The notes: a model not told the origin generated them from the sequence alone. A stretch of 64,000 nucleotides of DNA from Inquilinus limosus DSM 16000 (GCF_000423185.1 NZ_AUHM01000002.1:1-64000); one strand, 5' to 3'. Shown: positions 37,175 to 46,711, counted from the stretch's first letter. Made by a program: numbers and translations.

Positions 37175-38185
37175 ATGCTGCGTTTCATCCTGACCCGCTT
37201 CGCCATGGCGGCGATCACCTTCCTGGGGATCACCGCCCTCAGCTTCTTCCTGATCCGGGCCGTGCCCGGCGACCCGATCCAGGTGCGGGCCGGCGAACGC
37301 GGCATCTCGCCCGAGCGCCATGCCGAGCTGATGCACGAGATGGGCCTGGACCGGCCGGTCGCGGTGCAGTTCGTGTCCTATATCGGCGAGGTGCTGCAGG
37401 GCGACCTCGGCGCCTCGACCACCACGCGCCGGCCGGTGCTGGGCGAGTTCCTGAAGCTGTTCCCGGCGACGCTGGAGTTGGGCCTCTGCGCCATCCTCTT
37501 CGCCGTCATCATCGGCCTGCCGGCCGGCATCATCGCCGCCACCAACCGATCCTCCCCGATCGACCACGGCATCATGGGCGCCAGCCTGGTCGGCTATTCG
37601 ATGCCGATCTTCTGGTGGGGCCTGCTGCTGATCCTGATCTTCTCGGTCGGCCTCGGCTGGACCCCGGTCTCCGGCCGGATCTCGGCCATGTACTATGTCG
37701 AGCCGCAGACCGGCTTCATGCTGATCGACAGCCTGCTGTCGGACGAGAAGGGCGCCTTCGTCTCCGCCCTGCGCGCCCTGATCCTGCCGACCATCGTGCT
37801 GGGCACCATCCCGCTGGCCGTGATCGCGCGCATGACCCGGTCGGCCATGCTCGAGGTGCTGGGCGAGGACTATATCCGCACCGCCCGTGCCAAGGGGCTG
37901 GGCGTCAAGCGGGTGATCGGGCTGCACGCCCTGCGCAACGCCTTGATCCCGGTCGTCACCGTGATCGGCCTGCAGGTCGGCACCCTTCTGGGCGGCGCCA
38001 TCCTGACCGAGACCGTCTTCGCCTGGCCCGGCGTCGGCAAATGGCTGATCGAGGCGATCAACCGCCGCGACTACCCGACGCTGCAGGGCGGCGTGCTGCT
38101 GGTCGCCACGCTGGTGATCGGCGTCAACCTCCTGGTCGACCTGGCCTACGGCCTGCTCGACCCTCGCATCCGGCACGTGAAGTAA
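37175..38185 (+). CDS. dppB: Dipeptide ABC transporter permease DppB
   Basis: 336 residues with six membrane segments. The start MLRFILTRFAMAAITFLGIT, the RAVPGDPIQVRAGERGISPE block and the cytoplasmic coupling (EAA) loop ending ARAKGLGVKRVIGLHALRNA are typical of DppB. It forms half of the inner-membrane channel with DppC. It begins 91 bases after the dppA3 stop, behind a terminator. No clear new promoter is seen. Confidence 0.95.
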   Translation: MLRFILTRFAMAAITFLGITALSFFLIRAVPGDPIQVRAGERGISPERHAELMHEMGLDRPVAVQFVSYIGEVLQGDLGASTTTRRPVLGEFLKLFPATLELGLCAILFAVIIGLPAGIIAATNRSSPIDHGIMGASLVGYSMPIFWWGLLLILIFSVGLGWTPVSGRISAMYYVEPQTGFMLIDSLLSDEKGAFVSALRALILPTIVLGTIPLAVIARMTRSAMLEVLGEDYIRTARAKGLGVKRVIGLHALRNALIPVVTVIGLQVGTLLGGAILTETVFAWPGVGKWLIEAINRRDYPTLQGGVLLVATLVIGVNLLVDLAYGLLDPRIRHVK

Positions 38186-38224
38186 GCCGATGAGTGCTCA
38201 AGTTTCCCGCCTGTCCCCCGATGA

Positions 38225-38393
38225 GTCCCCCCTCCCCTCGCGGGAGGGGGGCAGGGGGAGGGGGTTGTCGAAGCCCCGAGCCAGCAATGGTCCGTGGCTG
38301 ACAGCCCCGGCCGATGGATGCGATCTCACCCCGTCGCGCGCAGACGCGCGCAGACCCCTCCCCCTACCCCCCTCCCGCAAGGGGAGGGGGGAC
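38225..38393. repeat. Inverted pair of C/G-rich intergenic repeats between dppB and dppC
   Basis: The arm at 38225-38264 (CCCCCCTCCCCTCGCGGGAG and on) recurs in reverse complement at 38355-38393 with very few changes, around a 90-base centre. The 252-base gap between the two permease genes is otherwise empty. Such CCCTCCCC/GGGGAGGGGG elements look like mobile palindromic repeats. Confidence 0.65.
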
Positions 38394-38437
38394 AAGGAAG
38401 GAACAGGCTCGATCCGTTTCGAGCCGGGAGCCAGCCG

Positions 38438-39400
38438 ATGACCGCCAGCCCCGAACCCACCGGCCGCGGCAACGCGCCGTTCATCGCCGGCGACCCGGTG
38501 ATGACCCCCTACGCTCCGACCCCGGCCGCGGTGTCGAAGCCGCCCGGACCGTTCCTGGAGTTCTGGCGGTCCTTCAGCGCCAACAAGGGCGCCCTGGCCG
38601 GGCTGGTGGTGATCGCGCTGGTGCTGCTGGTGGCGATCTTCGCCGACGTCATCGCGCCGCATTCGCCGATCGACCAGGACCGCACCGCCTTCCTGGTGCC
38701 GCCCTTCTGGCAGGAGGGCGGCAGCCTGGCCTATCCGCTGGGCACCGACGATATCGGCCGCGACATCCTCTCGCGCCTGATCTATGGCGCGCGGCTGTCG
38801 ATGCTGATCGGCATGATCGTGGTCACGCTGTCGCTGGCCATGGGCCTGCTGCTGGGTCTGGCCGCCGGCTATTTCGGCGGGTGGCTCGACACGGCGATCA
38901 TGCGCCTCCTCGACATCATGCTGGCGCTGCCCAGCCTGCTCTTGGCCATCGTCGTCGTCGCCATCCTCGGCCCCGGCCTGGTCAACGCCATGATCGCGGT
39001 CTCGGTCGTCACCCTGCCGCACTACTCCCGGCTGATGCGCGCCGCGGTGCTGAGCCAGATCCGCCGGCCCTACGTCACCGCCTCGCGCGTCGCCGGGGCC
39101 GGCACCCTCAGGCTGATGTTCGCGACCATCCTGCCGAACTGCGTCGCGCCGCTGATCGTGCAGGCGACGCTGGGCTTCTCCACCGCCATCCTCGACGCCG
39201 CGGCGCTGGGCTTCCTCGGCCTCGGCGCCCAGCCGCCGACGCCGGAATGGGGCACGATGCTGGCCTCGTCCCTGCAGTTCCTGCAGCGCGCCTGGTGGGT
39301 GGTGACCTTCCCCGGCCTCGCCATCCTGATCACGGTGCTGGCCTTCAACCTCCTGGGCGACGGCCTGCGCGACGCCCTGGACCCGAAGCTGAAGCGCTGA
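38438..39400 (+). CDS. dppC: Dipeptide ABC transporter permease DppC
   Basis: 320 residues from ATG 38438; an in-frame upstream extension is translated repeat sequence and is rejected. It has about 45 cytoplasmic residues ([17 protein letters not shown]), then six membrane segments, [21 protein letters not shown], and the coupling loop [19 protein letters not shown]. It pairs with DppB. The distance from dppB is unusual because of the inserted repeat pair. Confidence 0.95.
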   Translation: MTASPEPTGRGNAPFIAGDPVMTPYAPTPAAVSKPPGPFLEFWRSFSANKGALAGLVVIALVLLVAIFADVIAPHSPIDQDRTAFLVPPFWQEGGSLAYPLGTDDIGRDILSRLIYGARLSMLIGMIVVTLSLAMGLLLGLAAGYFGGWLDTAIMRLLDIMLALPSLLLAIVVVAILGPGLVNAMIAVSVVTLPHYSRLMRAAVLSQIRRPYVTASRVAGAGTLRLMFATILPNCVAPLIVQATLGFSTAILDAAALGFLGLGAQPPTPEWGTMLASSLQFLQRAWWVVTFPGLAILITVLAFNLLGDGLRDALDPKLKR

Positions 39401-39401
39401 C

Positions 39402-40382
39402 ATGGCCCTCCTCGACATCCGCAACCTGACGGTCGAGTTCCCGGCCGGAAAGGGACTGTTCCGCGCCGTCTCCGGCCTCGACCTGTCGATCGACTCCGGC
39501 GAGATCCTGGGCATCGTCGGCGAGAGCGGCTCCGGCAAATCCGTCACCATGCTGGCGCTGATGGGCCTCGTCGCCTTCCCCGGCAAGGTCACGGCCGACC
39601 ATCTCAGCTTCGACGGCCACGACCTCCTGAAGATGTCGCCGCGCCAGCGCCGCAGGATCATCGGCAAGGACATGGCGATGATCTTCCAGGAGCCGATGAC
39701 CAGCCTGAACCCCTGCTTCACCGTCGGCTTCCAGATCATGGAGGCGCTGAAGGTGCATGAGGGCGGCAGCCGCCGCGCCCGGCGCGAGCGCACCATCCAG
39801 CTGCTGTCGCAGGTGGGCATCCCGGCGCCGGAGACCCGGATCGACGCCTTCCCGCACCAGCTGTCGGGCGGCATGAACCAGCGGGTGATGATCGCCATGG
39901 CGATCGCCTGCCGGCCGAAGCTGCTGATCGCCGACGAGCCGACCACGGCGCTGGACGTCACCATCCAGGCGCAGATCCTGCAGCTGCTGGTGCAGCTGCA
40001 GCGCGACCAGGGCATGGCCCTCGTCCTGATCACCCACGACATGGGCGTGGTGGCCGAGACGGCGCAGCGCGTCAATGTGATGTATGCCGGCGAGCTGGTG
40101 GAGGAGCGCCGCGTCGACGGGCTGTTCGGCCGGCCGCGCCACCCCTATACCGGGGCCCTCCTGGAGGCGTTGCCGGAGCGCAGCGCCGGCCACCGAAGGC
40201 TGCCGACCATCCCCGGCGTGGTGCCCGGCCCCTATGACCGGCCGGCCGGCTGCCTGTTCAACCCGCGCTGCCGCAACGTGCTGGACCGCTGCCGGGCCCA
40301 GCACCCGGAGCTGACGCCCGACCTGGACGGGCGGACGCGCTGCTTCAACCCCTTAAGCCCCCTGCAGGAGGCGCATTCGTGA
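39402..40382 (+). CDS. dppD: Dipeptide ABC transporter ATPase DppD
   Basis: 326 residues. Walker A GESGSGKS (Lys46), Q-loop [11 protein letters not shown], signature [17 protein letters not shown], Walker [15 protein letters not shown]-loop ITHDMG. The C-terminal oligopeptide-transporter tail has the cysteine pattern [14 protein letters not shown], which binds an iron-sulphur cluster in some family members. It begins one base after dppC and overlaps dppF by four bases. Confidence 0.95.
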   Translation: MALLDIRNLTVEFPAGKGLFRAVSGLDLSIDSGEILGIVGESGSGKSVTMLALMGLVAFPGKVTADHLSFDGHDLLKMSPRQRRRIIGKDMAMIFQEPMTSLNPCFTVGFQIMEALKVHEGGSRRARRERTIQLLSQVGIPAPETRIDAFPHQLSGGMNQRVMIAMAIACRPKLLIADEPTTALDVTIQAQILQLLVQLQRDQGMALVLITHDMGVVAETAQRVNVMYAGELVEERRVDGLFGRPRHPYTGALLEALPERSAGHRRLPTIPGVVPGPYDRPAGCLFNPRCRNVLDRCRAQHPELTPDLDGRTRCFNPLSPLQEAHS

Positions 40383-41347
40383 GCGCCGTCGTCGAAGCGC
40401 GGCAGCTGAGCCGCTTCTACGAGGTCAAGACCTCGCCCTTCAAGGCGGCGCAGACGCTGCGCGCCCTGACCGAGATGTCGTTCACGCTGGAGCCGGGCAA
40501 GACCCTGGCGGTGGTGGGCGAGAGCGGCTGCGGCAAGTCCACCCTCGCCCGCGTGGTGACGATGATCGAGCCGCCGACCGAGGGCGAGCTGACCATCGAC
40601 GGCATCCCGGTGGCGACGGCGGACAAGGAGCAGCGCCGCCGCCTGCGCAGCGCGGTGCAGATCGTGTTCCAGGACCCCTACGGATCGCTGAACCCGCGCA
40701 AGAAGGTGGGCGCGATCCTGGAGGAGCCGCTGAAGATCAACACCGCCATGAAGGCGCCGGAGCGGCGGCAGGCGGCCGAGGCGATGCTGGCCAAAGTCGG
40801 CCTGCGCCCCGAGCATTACGACCGCTATCCGCACATGTTCTCGGGCGGGCAGCGCCAGCGCATCGCCATCGCCCGGGCGCTGATGCTGCGGCCGAAGGTG
40901 GTGGTGGCGGACGAGCCGGTCTCGGCCCTCGACGTCTCGATCCAGGCCCAGGTGCTGAACCTGCTGATGGACCTGCAGGAGGAGTTCGGCCTGGCGTACC
41001 TCTTCATCAGCCACGGCCTGTCGGTGGTGGAGCACATCGCCGACGATTTGGTGGTGATGTATCTGGGCCGGCCGGTGGAGCACGGGACGAAGGCGGCGAT
41101 CTTCCGCCATCCGCGCCACCCCTACACCAAGGCGCTGCTGGCCTCGACCCCCTTCGTCGACCCGGCGAAGCGGGCCGAGCGGGTGGTGCTGAAGGGCGAG
41201 CTGCCCTCCCCCCTCGCCCCGCCCCCCGGCTGCGCCTTCCACCGCCGGTGCCCGTATGCCACCGACCTGTGCCACTCGGTGCGCCCGGAGCTGCGCCCGG
41301 TGGATGGGCGCATGGTGGCGTGCCATCATGCGGAGCAGGTGGGGTAG
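40379..41347 (+). CDS. dppF: Dipeptide ABC transporter ATPase DppF
   Basis: 322 residues, GTG start overlapping the dppD stop. Walker [10 protein letters not shown] (Lys53), Q-loop [14 protein letters not shown], signature [15 protein letters not shown], Walker [14 protein letters not shown], and the C-terminal cysteine tail [15 protein letters not shown]. It completes the transporter. From base 40875 to the stop it is repeated at 42845, where the copy is frameshifted; this full-length copy is the intact one. Confidence 0.95.
   Translation: MSAVVEARQLSRFYEVKTSPFKAAQTLRALTEMSFTLEPGKTLAVVGESGCGKSTLARVVTMIEPPTEGELTIDGIPVATADKEQRRRLRSAVQIVFQDPYGSLNPRKKVGAILEEPLKINTAMKAPERRQAAEAMLAKVGLRPEHYDRYPHMFSGGQRQRIAIARALMLRPKVVVADEPVSALDVSIQAQVLNLLMDLQEEFGLAYLFISHGLSVVEHIADDLVVMYLGRPVEHGTKAAIFRHPRHPYTKALLASTPFVDPAKRAERVVLKGELPSPLAPPPGCAFHRRCPYATDLCHSVRPELRPVDGRMVACHHAEQVG
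40875..41345 (+). repeat. Direct repeat, left copy (3' end of dppF)
   Basis: 471 bases from GGGCGCTGATG to GGGGT before the last two bases of the stop codon. About 18 substitutions separate it from the right copy (roughly 96 percent identity by my hand comparison), nearly all at third codon positions, plus one deleted C in the right copy. Confidence 0.9.
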
Positions 41348-41503
41348 TAGCCGGCAACCCCTTCCCGGGATCGGCCGGTATTGCCGGCTGGGCCACCAGC
41401 CCCGGATCGAACCGACGATCAGGATCAAAATCCGACGACGGCCGTAGTATCCTGGCATTTGGGCCTTCTGGCCATCGGATGACGCCGGATCGGAGAGCAC
41501 GAG

Positions 41504-42337
41504 GTGGACAGCTGGGGCAGGCACAGCCGATCGCCGCATCGGGAAGAGAATATCGTGATCCTGAGCGCTCGGGATCTGGCGGCGATGATCGTCGACACGA
41601 ATGACGGGCTCTCGCGGGAGACGCTGAAGGTCCTCGACCTTCCCGGCCTGACGGCGCTGCTGCGGAATTCCACGGTCGCGGCCACGCTCATGCGCGAGTT
41701 GGGCGTGACCGGCAGCTACTATTTCCGGGAGGTCTCGGGCGAGACCTATGTGATCTTCCGGGGCTATCCGGGGCAGCGCACGGTTCTGCAGGGTACCCGC
41801 TACCTCGCCCGCAACCCGCTGATGCTTCGCTTCGGGATCTCCGAGCCGATTCTGGGCGTGGCGATGCGAAGCAACGTGATCTTCAACATCGTCGCCTATA
41901 CGACGATCGAGGTCTTGCGGTTCCTCGTCTCGGACAAGCAGACTCTGAGCCGGATGCTCGCGTCCGTCGTGACGAATGTGAGCATCGGGCTGATCGCGAC
42001 GGCCACTGCCGTTCTCGCCGCCAGCTTCGTCTCCGGCACTGTCGTGATCGTCGCCATCGGGGTCCCACTTGCAGTGGGGCTTGCCGTCGGCGCGGCATTC
42101 GGGTACGCGGCCGATGCTCTCGGGGTCTCCGAAAGGCTGGCCGAGCTGATGGAGCGGACCGGCAGGGCGGTGGAAGATGGCCTGGTGGCGGTGGGCGAGA
42201 TGATGGATCAGTCGCTGCTGGACGGCCGGATCGCCGCCGGGATCGCCCGCGGGGCGGAACGTGCGCGGCAAGATGCTCTCGGCCGGATCGGCCAGGGTCG
42301 CTTGCCCGGCGGCGGCTTCGGCTGGCCGCGCTGGTAG
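41504..42337 (+). CDS. Unrecognised protein with a long hydrophobic hairpin; candidate pore-forming toxin
   Basis: 277 residues from a GTG; a second GTG at 41555 after GGGAAGAGAATATC would remove 17 residues. The first half is soluble (LSARDLAAMIVDTNDGLSRE, GSYYFREVSGETYVIFRGY). Residues about 150-205 form one continuous hydrophobic, Gly/Ala-rich stretch (SIGLIATATAVLAASFVSG, then IGVPLAVGLAVGAAFGYAAD), long enough for a helical hairpin, followed by an amphipathic charged tail. This layout recalls the membrane hairpin of pore-forming colicins and type VI pore effectors. It is followed six bases later by a small membrane-protein gene. Function is unknown; toxin is an inference. Confidence 0.6.
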   Translation: MDSWGRHSRSPHREENIVILSARDLAAMIVDTNDGLSRETLKVLDLPGLTALLRNSTVAATLMRELGVTGSYYFREVSGETYVIFRGYPGQRTVLQGTRYLARNPLMLRFGISEPILGVAMRSNVIFNIVAYTTIEVLRFLVSDKQTLSRMLASVVTNVSIGLIATATAVLAASFVSGTVVIVAIGVPLAVGLAVGAAFGYAADALGVSERLAELMERTGRAVEDGLVAVGEMMDQSLLDGRIAAGIARGAERARQDALGRIGQGRLPGGGFGWPRW

Positions 42338-42343
42338 CCCGGC

Positions 42344-42853
42344 ATGGGCGTCGACGGGGCGGGGGCCTGGCTGCGCGCAAAGACGTGGCGCGGCCATCTC
42401 TTCTTCGGAGTGCTGGACGCGATCGCGATCGGGCTGGTGGCCGCGGTCGTCCTGCAGGTCACGAAGGCCTATGCCGGTCTGAACGCCGGCGCGGAGGCCG
42501 TCGCCTTGCCCACCGGGCGAAGCGCGGCGGGGCTGTTCGCATGGTGCCTGCCGGCCCTCCATGCCGCGATGGCCTGGACCGGGTCCTTCCCGGGGCAGGC
42601 CGCGGGGCGGCGGCAGCCCTCCGGGCGCCGCCGGCGGGCCGTGGGGGCGGCGGCGATCGTGATCTTCGCGCTGGCGATCGCGTCCGCCGCGGCCGGGGTC
42701 TGGACCGCGGACCGCCTGCAGGCCCGGGCCGAGGCCGCCGGCTACACCCCCTGCGGCCGCGAGGCCGGGCGCATCCGCCAAAGCCCGTACCAGACGGGCT
42801 ATGCCAGATCCGGGGAGGCGTGCCGGGCGGCCGGGTATGAGGTGGGGCGCTGA
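42344..42853 (+). CDS. Small inner-membrane protein; candidate immunity partner
   Basis: 169 residues with about three hydrophobic segments (FGVLDAIAIGLVAAVVL, AAGLFAWCLPALHAAMAW, AAAIVIFALAIASAAAGVW). The C-terminal segment GYTPCGREAGRIRQSPYQTG, with YARSGEACRAAG after it, carries two cysteines spaced like those in small membrane immunity proteins. It starts six bases after the preceding gene and they surely form an operon. Its last codons and stop (GGG CGC TGA) lie within the dppF-derived repeat, so its original C-terminus may have been changed by the rearrangement. Confidence 0.55.
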   Translation: MGVDGAGAWLRAKTWRGHLFFGVLDAIAIGLVAAVVLQVTKAYAGLNAGAEAVALPTGRSAAGLFAWCLPALHAAMAWTGSFPGQAAGRRQPSGRRRRAVGAAAIVIFALAIASAAAGVWTADRLQARAEAAGYTPCGREAGRIRQSPYQTGYARSGEACRAAGYEVGR

Positions 42854-43316
42854 TGCTGCGGCCGAAGGTGGTGGTGGCGGACGAGCCGGTCTCGGCGCTG
42901 GACGTCTCGATCCAGGCCCAGGTGCTGAACCTGCTGATGGACCTGCAGGAGGAGTTCGGCCTGGCCTATCTGTTCATCAGCCACGGCCTGTCGGTGGTGG
43001 AGCACATCGCCGACCACCTGGTGGTGATGTATCTGGGCCAGCCGGTGGAGCACGGCACCAAGGCGGCGATCTTCCGCCATCCGCGCCACCCCTACACCAA
43101 GGCGCTGCTGGCCTCGACCCCCTTCGTCGACCCGGCGAAGCGGGCCGAGCGGGTGGTGCTGAAGGGCGAGCTGCCCTCCCCCCTCGCCCCGCCGCCCGGC
43201 TGCGCCTTCCACCGCCGCTGCCCCTACGCCACCGACCTGTGCCATTCGGTGCGCCGGAGCTGCGCCCGGTGGATGGGCGCATGGTGGCCTGCCATCATGC
43301 GGAGCAGGTGGGGTGA
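42845..43316 (+). pseudogene. Truncated, frameshifted second copy of the dppF 3' end (right direct repeat)
   Basis: It starts in the middle of the ATPase domain at [18 protein letters not shown] and so lacks Walker A, the Q-loop and the signature. Near the end one C is missing (GTGCGCCGGAG against GTGCGCCCGGAG in dppF), which shifts the frame after HSVR and destroys the tail. The copy ends at the stop codon of dppF. Most differences from dppF are synonymous, so this was a working dppF for a time and has only recently been broken. Confidence 0.88.
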
Positions 43317-43766
43317 GAACCGAACAGATACAATCGTCGCTCAGCTTCCATTCTCACTGGCTGCCTTTGAATCAAATCCCAAGGGGCGTTGGGGTGTGAA
43401 ACGCTCCGGGCTGCGGAGATCAGGACGGGGCCGGGCGCTGGCCGGTGGCGACTCGTCGGGGATGGCGACGAAATACATTGGGCTCGCCCCGCCGCTGCCG
43501 CACTCGCCGAGAACCGTCTTTGGTTATCGTATCTCACCCAAGGGGTGCACTTCACTACAGCACTGTCACCGAATTTCTAATTTCTGTCACCGAATTTCAA
43601 TTTCGAGATCAACCGGGCGTGTCGGCGGCACGTTCGGTTGACGGCCGAGGCGCGCGAACCGTGCTTTCAGGGCGCCGAGTCATGATATGGCCCTCGGCCT
43701 CCGACTACGCCAGCGATCGGCGCCGAACCCTACACCGGCTCTCACTATGGATTGCGTCCACCGGCG
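43317..43766. other. Left margin of the low-GC island, with a short direct repeat
   Basis: No supported gene in these 450 bases. CTGTCACCGAATTTC occurs at 43563-43577 and again at 43584-43598 (21-base period). The base composition drops visibly from about 43540 onward. Confidence 0.5.
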
Positions 43767-44684
43767 TTACTCGCCAACTATCGCTACGGCGAGCGCACCA
43801 ACCAAAATCTTCCCATGGCGCTGAATGATCTCGACCGCAGAAAACTGCCCTCTCGCTAGCGGTTGCGCCATTTCGACCTGCAACTGAACCCGACGACGCT
43901 CTGCTGGCTCAAGTTCAACGCCAATCTGATTGTCTGCTTCTCGTTCGTTTTTGACGAGACGAGCGTGGCCAAAACTCGACACGGACTTACACTGCAGTTC
44001 CTCTCCCAGGAACCTGAGACGCTCGGGACTGAGCTCGCGGACCTCCAGCACAAAGTTGCCAGCGTGTTTGAGCGGATTGCCTGCGAAGAAGTCGAGCTCA
44101 ACTGAGAGCTGCCCCTTTACAGCAACGACCGACAAATTTCGTTGCGCCCAATGGCGGTCGTTGATCGGATCTGCGACCGAACCGGCCCGATCATATTGAT
44201 GGGAAACACGTGCCAGAAGGCATATATGGTCAGGCGCATCAGAAGGAATGACCTTTGTCATCGGCCGACTCGGAGAGCGACGACGAGGCTCCACGGGAAT
44301 TGATTGGAAGCCGATTAACTTACCGGGTTCGATGACAAATCCGGTGGTTGGTTCCGACCACCATACGGTGACTTGCGCTAGAGATGGAGTGTTTGCGCCT
44401 CCGAAGTTGCCCACCTCGACTGTCACCGTCAAGGGTTGACCGGGAACATAAGGGGATGTCTGGATAGATGGGCAGGCGTAGTAAACCACACCTGGCTGAA
44501 TGGCTGGCGGAAGCGGTCGGATGCTGCCATTGTCGCCATCACTGGTTGGCCCTTCGCTCCAATAAGGAATTACAAGAAACGGTCGCGAATCCTGCCGACG
44601 CTCGTCCTTTGGCCGCTGCCCATCTTTGCGCTCATTCGGGCGCCTTTTTTTACGGGCGATGACAGAAGTATTGTCCTCTATCAT
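43767..44684 (-). CDS. Unrecognised protein with a CARDB-like segment
   Basis: 305 residues. The N-terminal 40 are basic and charged (ARKKRRPNERKDGQRPKDER). Residues about 65-150 look like an Ig-like CARDB fold: PGVVYYACPSIQTSPYVPGQ, PLTVTVEVGNFGGANTPSLAQ-type strands, then VTVWWSEPTTGF. The rest (HICLLARVSHQYDRAG, NDRHWAQRNLSVVAVKG) continues as beta strands. No catalytic residues are recognised. It starts nine bases after the 631-residue gene and is surely co-transcribed. Codon use is less G/C-biased than in the neighbours, pointing to horizontal transfer. Confidence 0.65.
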   Translation of the reverse strand: MIEDNTSVIARKKRRPNERKDGQRPKDERRQDSRPFLVIPYWSEGPTSDGDNGSIRPLPPAIQPGVVYYACPSIQTSPYVPGQPLTVTVEVGNFGGANTPSLAQVTVWWSEPTTGFVIEPGKLIGFQSIPVEPRRRSPSRPMTKVIPSDAPDHICLLARVSHQYDRAGSVADPINDRHWAQRNLSVVAVKGQLSVELDFFAGNPLKHAGNFVLEVRELSPERLRFLGEELQCKSVSSFGHARLVKNEREADNQIGVELEPAERRRVQLQVEMAQPLARGQFSAVEIIQRHGKILVGALAVAIVGE

Positions 44685-44693
44685 GGCCAGTTC

Positions 44694-46589
44694 CTAGATT
44701 TCACTGTACTGAAGCGGAACAACGCTGAGCGGCTGAGCGGTAATGGGTCCGCCAGCCCTCCAGCAGGGATGCATCCATCCACGATCCGCATCAAGATCGA
44801 GATTCGTTCCCGCAGTACTATTGCTGGCAAGCGCAGCCCACATCGACTTGCAAATCGCGAGGGAGGAACGATTGGCGGCCCCGCTGGGTCCAGTGAAAAT
44901 CACAAGCGGTGACGATCCAGCGGGAAATGGAATAAACGTCGCAGCAGGATGCTCGATTCCGGTCAACGGGTATTCGTCAAACCGCCGCCCGTTGTCCGGT
45001 AGGCGAGGCCATTGCCCCTGAGCTATTGAAGGTATAGAGACATACTGACTATAACGCCACCGATCAATGAAAGCGTCGGGATAGATGAGCCCGTAAAGTG
45101 ACAGGAACTCGGAAGCTTTCTGAAAACCCTCCCACATCATCGATTGTACGTTGTAGAGATCGCCGACGAGCTGCAGGACCTGTTCGTTTTGGGCCAGGAT
45201 TCCGGTGTCGTCGACAGTAAGGGGATTGCTAAACTCTCCTTCGGCCTCCACGAACACGCCATCCGAGAAAGCCTCTTCCCAGCTCTGTGTTATCTCATCC
45301 CAGATCGGACACCGCTGGTTGTTGCCTTCAGACCAAATGGCGGCGCAAATTTTCCACCCTGGGCCGACAAAAAAAAGAAAGATAAAGATGGCTTTCCAGA
45401 ACTTCGCACACTTGGATTCCGTCCAATCTGGTTCTTCGGGCGGCGCGGAACCACCCCCGCCCGAGCCGAAGTTTTGCGGCAGGACATGGCCGCCCTCACC
45501 AGGTGGCACACCGGCCTCAGCCATCGCAGTTGTTTCAGGAATGCTGGGAACAAACGGTTTTGTAGGATCTCCAAAAAGCCGAGCAACAATGGAATCTGGT
45601 GGCGCTACTGGTTCTGTCGGCATTGGGAAGGCATCCAGCAGTTCCAGATGCCTTAGCAGCCTTTGAAACCCCCGCTTTGGATCGGGCAGAGGTGGCACTT
45701 CATTTGCATCGTAGGTTCGTGAAAGGGCCGATAGGATGATTTGCTGAATGCTTGCCGGTAACCCGTTTGGCATTGCTCGTTTCAGTTGGCGGGCGATGAT
45801 CCGCAAGGGAGGAAACGGCACGCTGGATTGACTGGAGTCATGACCCAATCCAAACGATCCCTTATACTGGCCGACAATCCTGCCAAAGTGTTGGGCGGTC
45901 CAACTGCCAACGGTATTTCGGGCTAACCGGTCTCTGAAGCGGTGAGAGCGCCTTGGCCCGCCGACAACTTGGCCAAGATACATGGATCCGCCCGCGTTTG
46001 CTCCATAGCTGCAAAGCGCCCCCAGGGCGAACGACTTTTTCTCCGGAGTGTCTGCCAGCTTATACAGCTCCCGCACGAAGGCCTCGGTGCGCCGCGCCAG
46101 AAGTAAGTTATCCCATGACCATTCACTGATTGGTTTGTCATCCTGTCTCGAATGGGCGCGCAGGTGCGGGTGTTTTGAGACCTCCTTTCTGAGAGCTTCA
46201 ACCTGTTGGCTTTGCTGTTTCACTCGTCGAGCGAGCTTTGCGAAACTTTCCGAAGCCGAGTTTAGCACCTCCACAGCCCGTTCATCGCCAGGATTGTTTA
46301 AAACCAATTCGAGGCTCGACCGGAATTTTGCCAGTCCTTCATAAAGCTTCAGACCCTCGCGCCATAGTTTTGCAGCGCGCTCCAGAAGTGCCAGTTCCGC
46401 TCCATCCGACGAGGCATGGGCAAAAAGGTGATCGATAACTGATCCGACAAGAGCCATTTCGGGCGCTTCATCGAGAGTTGCGACATGCTGATCACGCAAT
46501 TCCGCGATCTGCGCATCAGCCAGAACCTCCTGGCCGAGTGCCAGCCGGAAGGTTTGTAAAACTGCAAAGTGGGTTCGATAGTCCATCAT
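44694..46589 (-). CDS. Unrecognised 631-residue protein with a phospholipase C-like segment and one membrane helix
   Basis: Residues 1-125 are helical. At about 185-235, KKSFALGALCSYGANAGGSM and YLGQVVGGPRRSHRFRDRLA recall the zinc-dependent phospholipase C-like family (usual form: ALG..SH..AD..GH..VN..VGGP.R.H..RH.L.EN), but the metal histidines SH and GH are changed here. A Gly/Ser linker near 385 precedes one membrane segment (FWKAIFIFLFFVGPGWKICA, about 405-424) and a C-terminal domain of about 200 residues. An ATG pair at 46589/46586 follows GAGAGGTGCCGCC. Composition is low-GC for this genome. Function unknown; it may act at a membrane with the CARDB-like partner. Confidence 0.6.
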   Translation of the reverse strand: MMDYRTHFAVLQTFRLALGQEVLADAQIAELRDQHVATLDEAPEMALVGSVIDHLFAHASSDGAELALLERAAKLWREGLKLYEGLAKFRSSLELVLNNPGDERAVEVLNSASESFAKLARRVKQQSQQVEALRKEVSKHPHLRAHSRQDDKPISEWSWDNLLLARRTEAFVRELYKLADTPEKKSFALGALCSYGANAGGSMYLGQVVGGPRRSHRFRDRLARNTVGSWTAQHFGRIVGQYKGSFGLGHDSSQSSVPFPPLRIIARQLKRAMPNGLPASIQQIILSALSRTYDANEVPPLPDPKRGFQRLLRHLELLDAFPMPTEPVAPPDSIVARLFGDPTKPFVPSIPETTAMAEAGVPPGEGGHVLPQNFGSGGGGSAPPEEPDWTESKCAKFWKAIFIFLFFVGPGWKICAAIWSEGNNQRCPIWDEITQSWEEAFSDGVFVEAEGEFSNPLTVDDTGILAQNEQVLQLVGDLYNVQSMMWEGFQKASEFLSLYGLIYPDAFIDRWRYSQYVSIPSIAQGQWPRLPDNGRRFDEYPLTGIEHPAATFIPFPAGSSPLVIFTGPSGAANRSSLAICKSMWAALASNSTAGTNLDLDADRGWMHPCWRAGGPITAQPLSVVPLQYSEI

Positions 46590-46711
46590 GGCGGCACCTC
46601 TCGTACAAAATGCAGGCCGAAGCGGACTCTGAGGCTGAAGGCGAGCAAATAAGAATACCAGACAGCTTACTGGTGAATTAAATCCTCGTCTTTGCAGTCT
46701 GCGAAAGGAAT

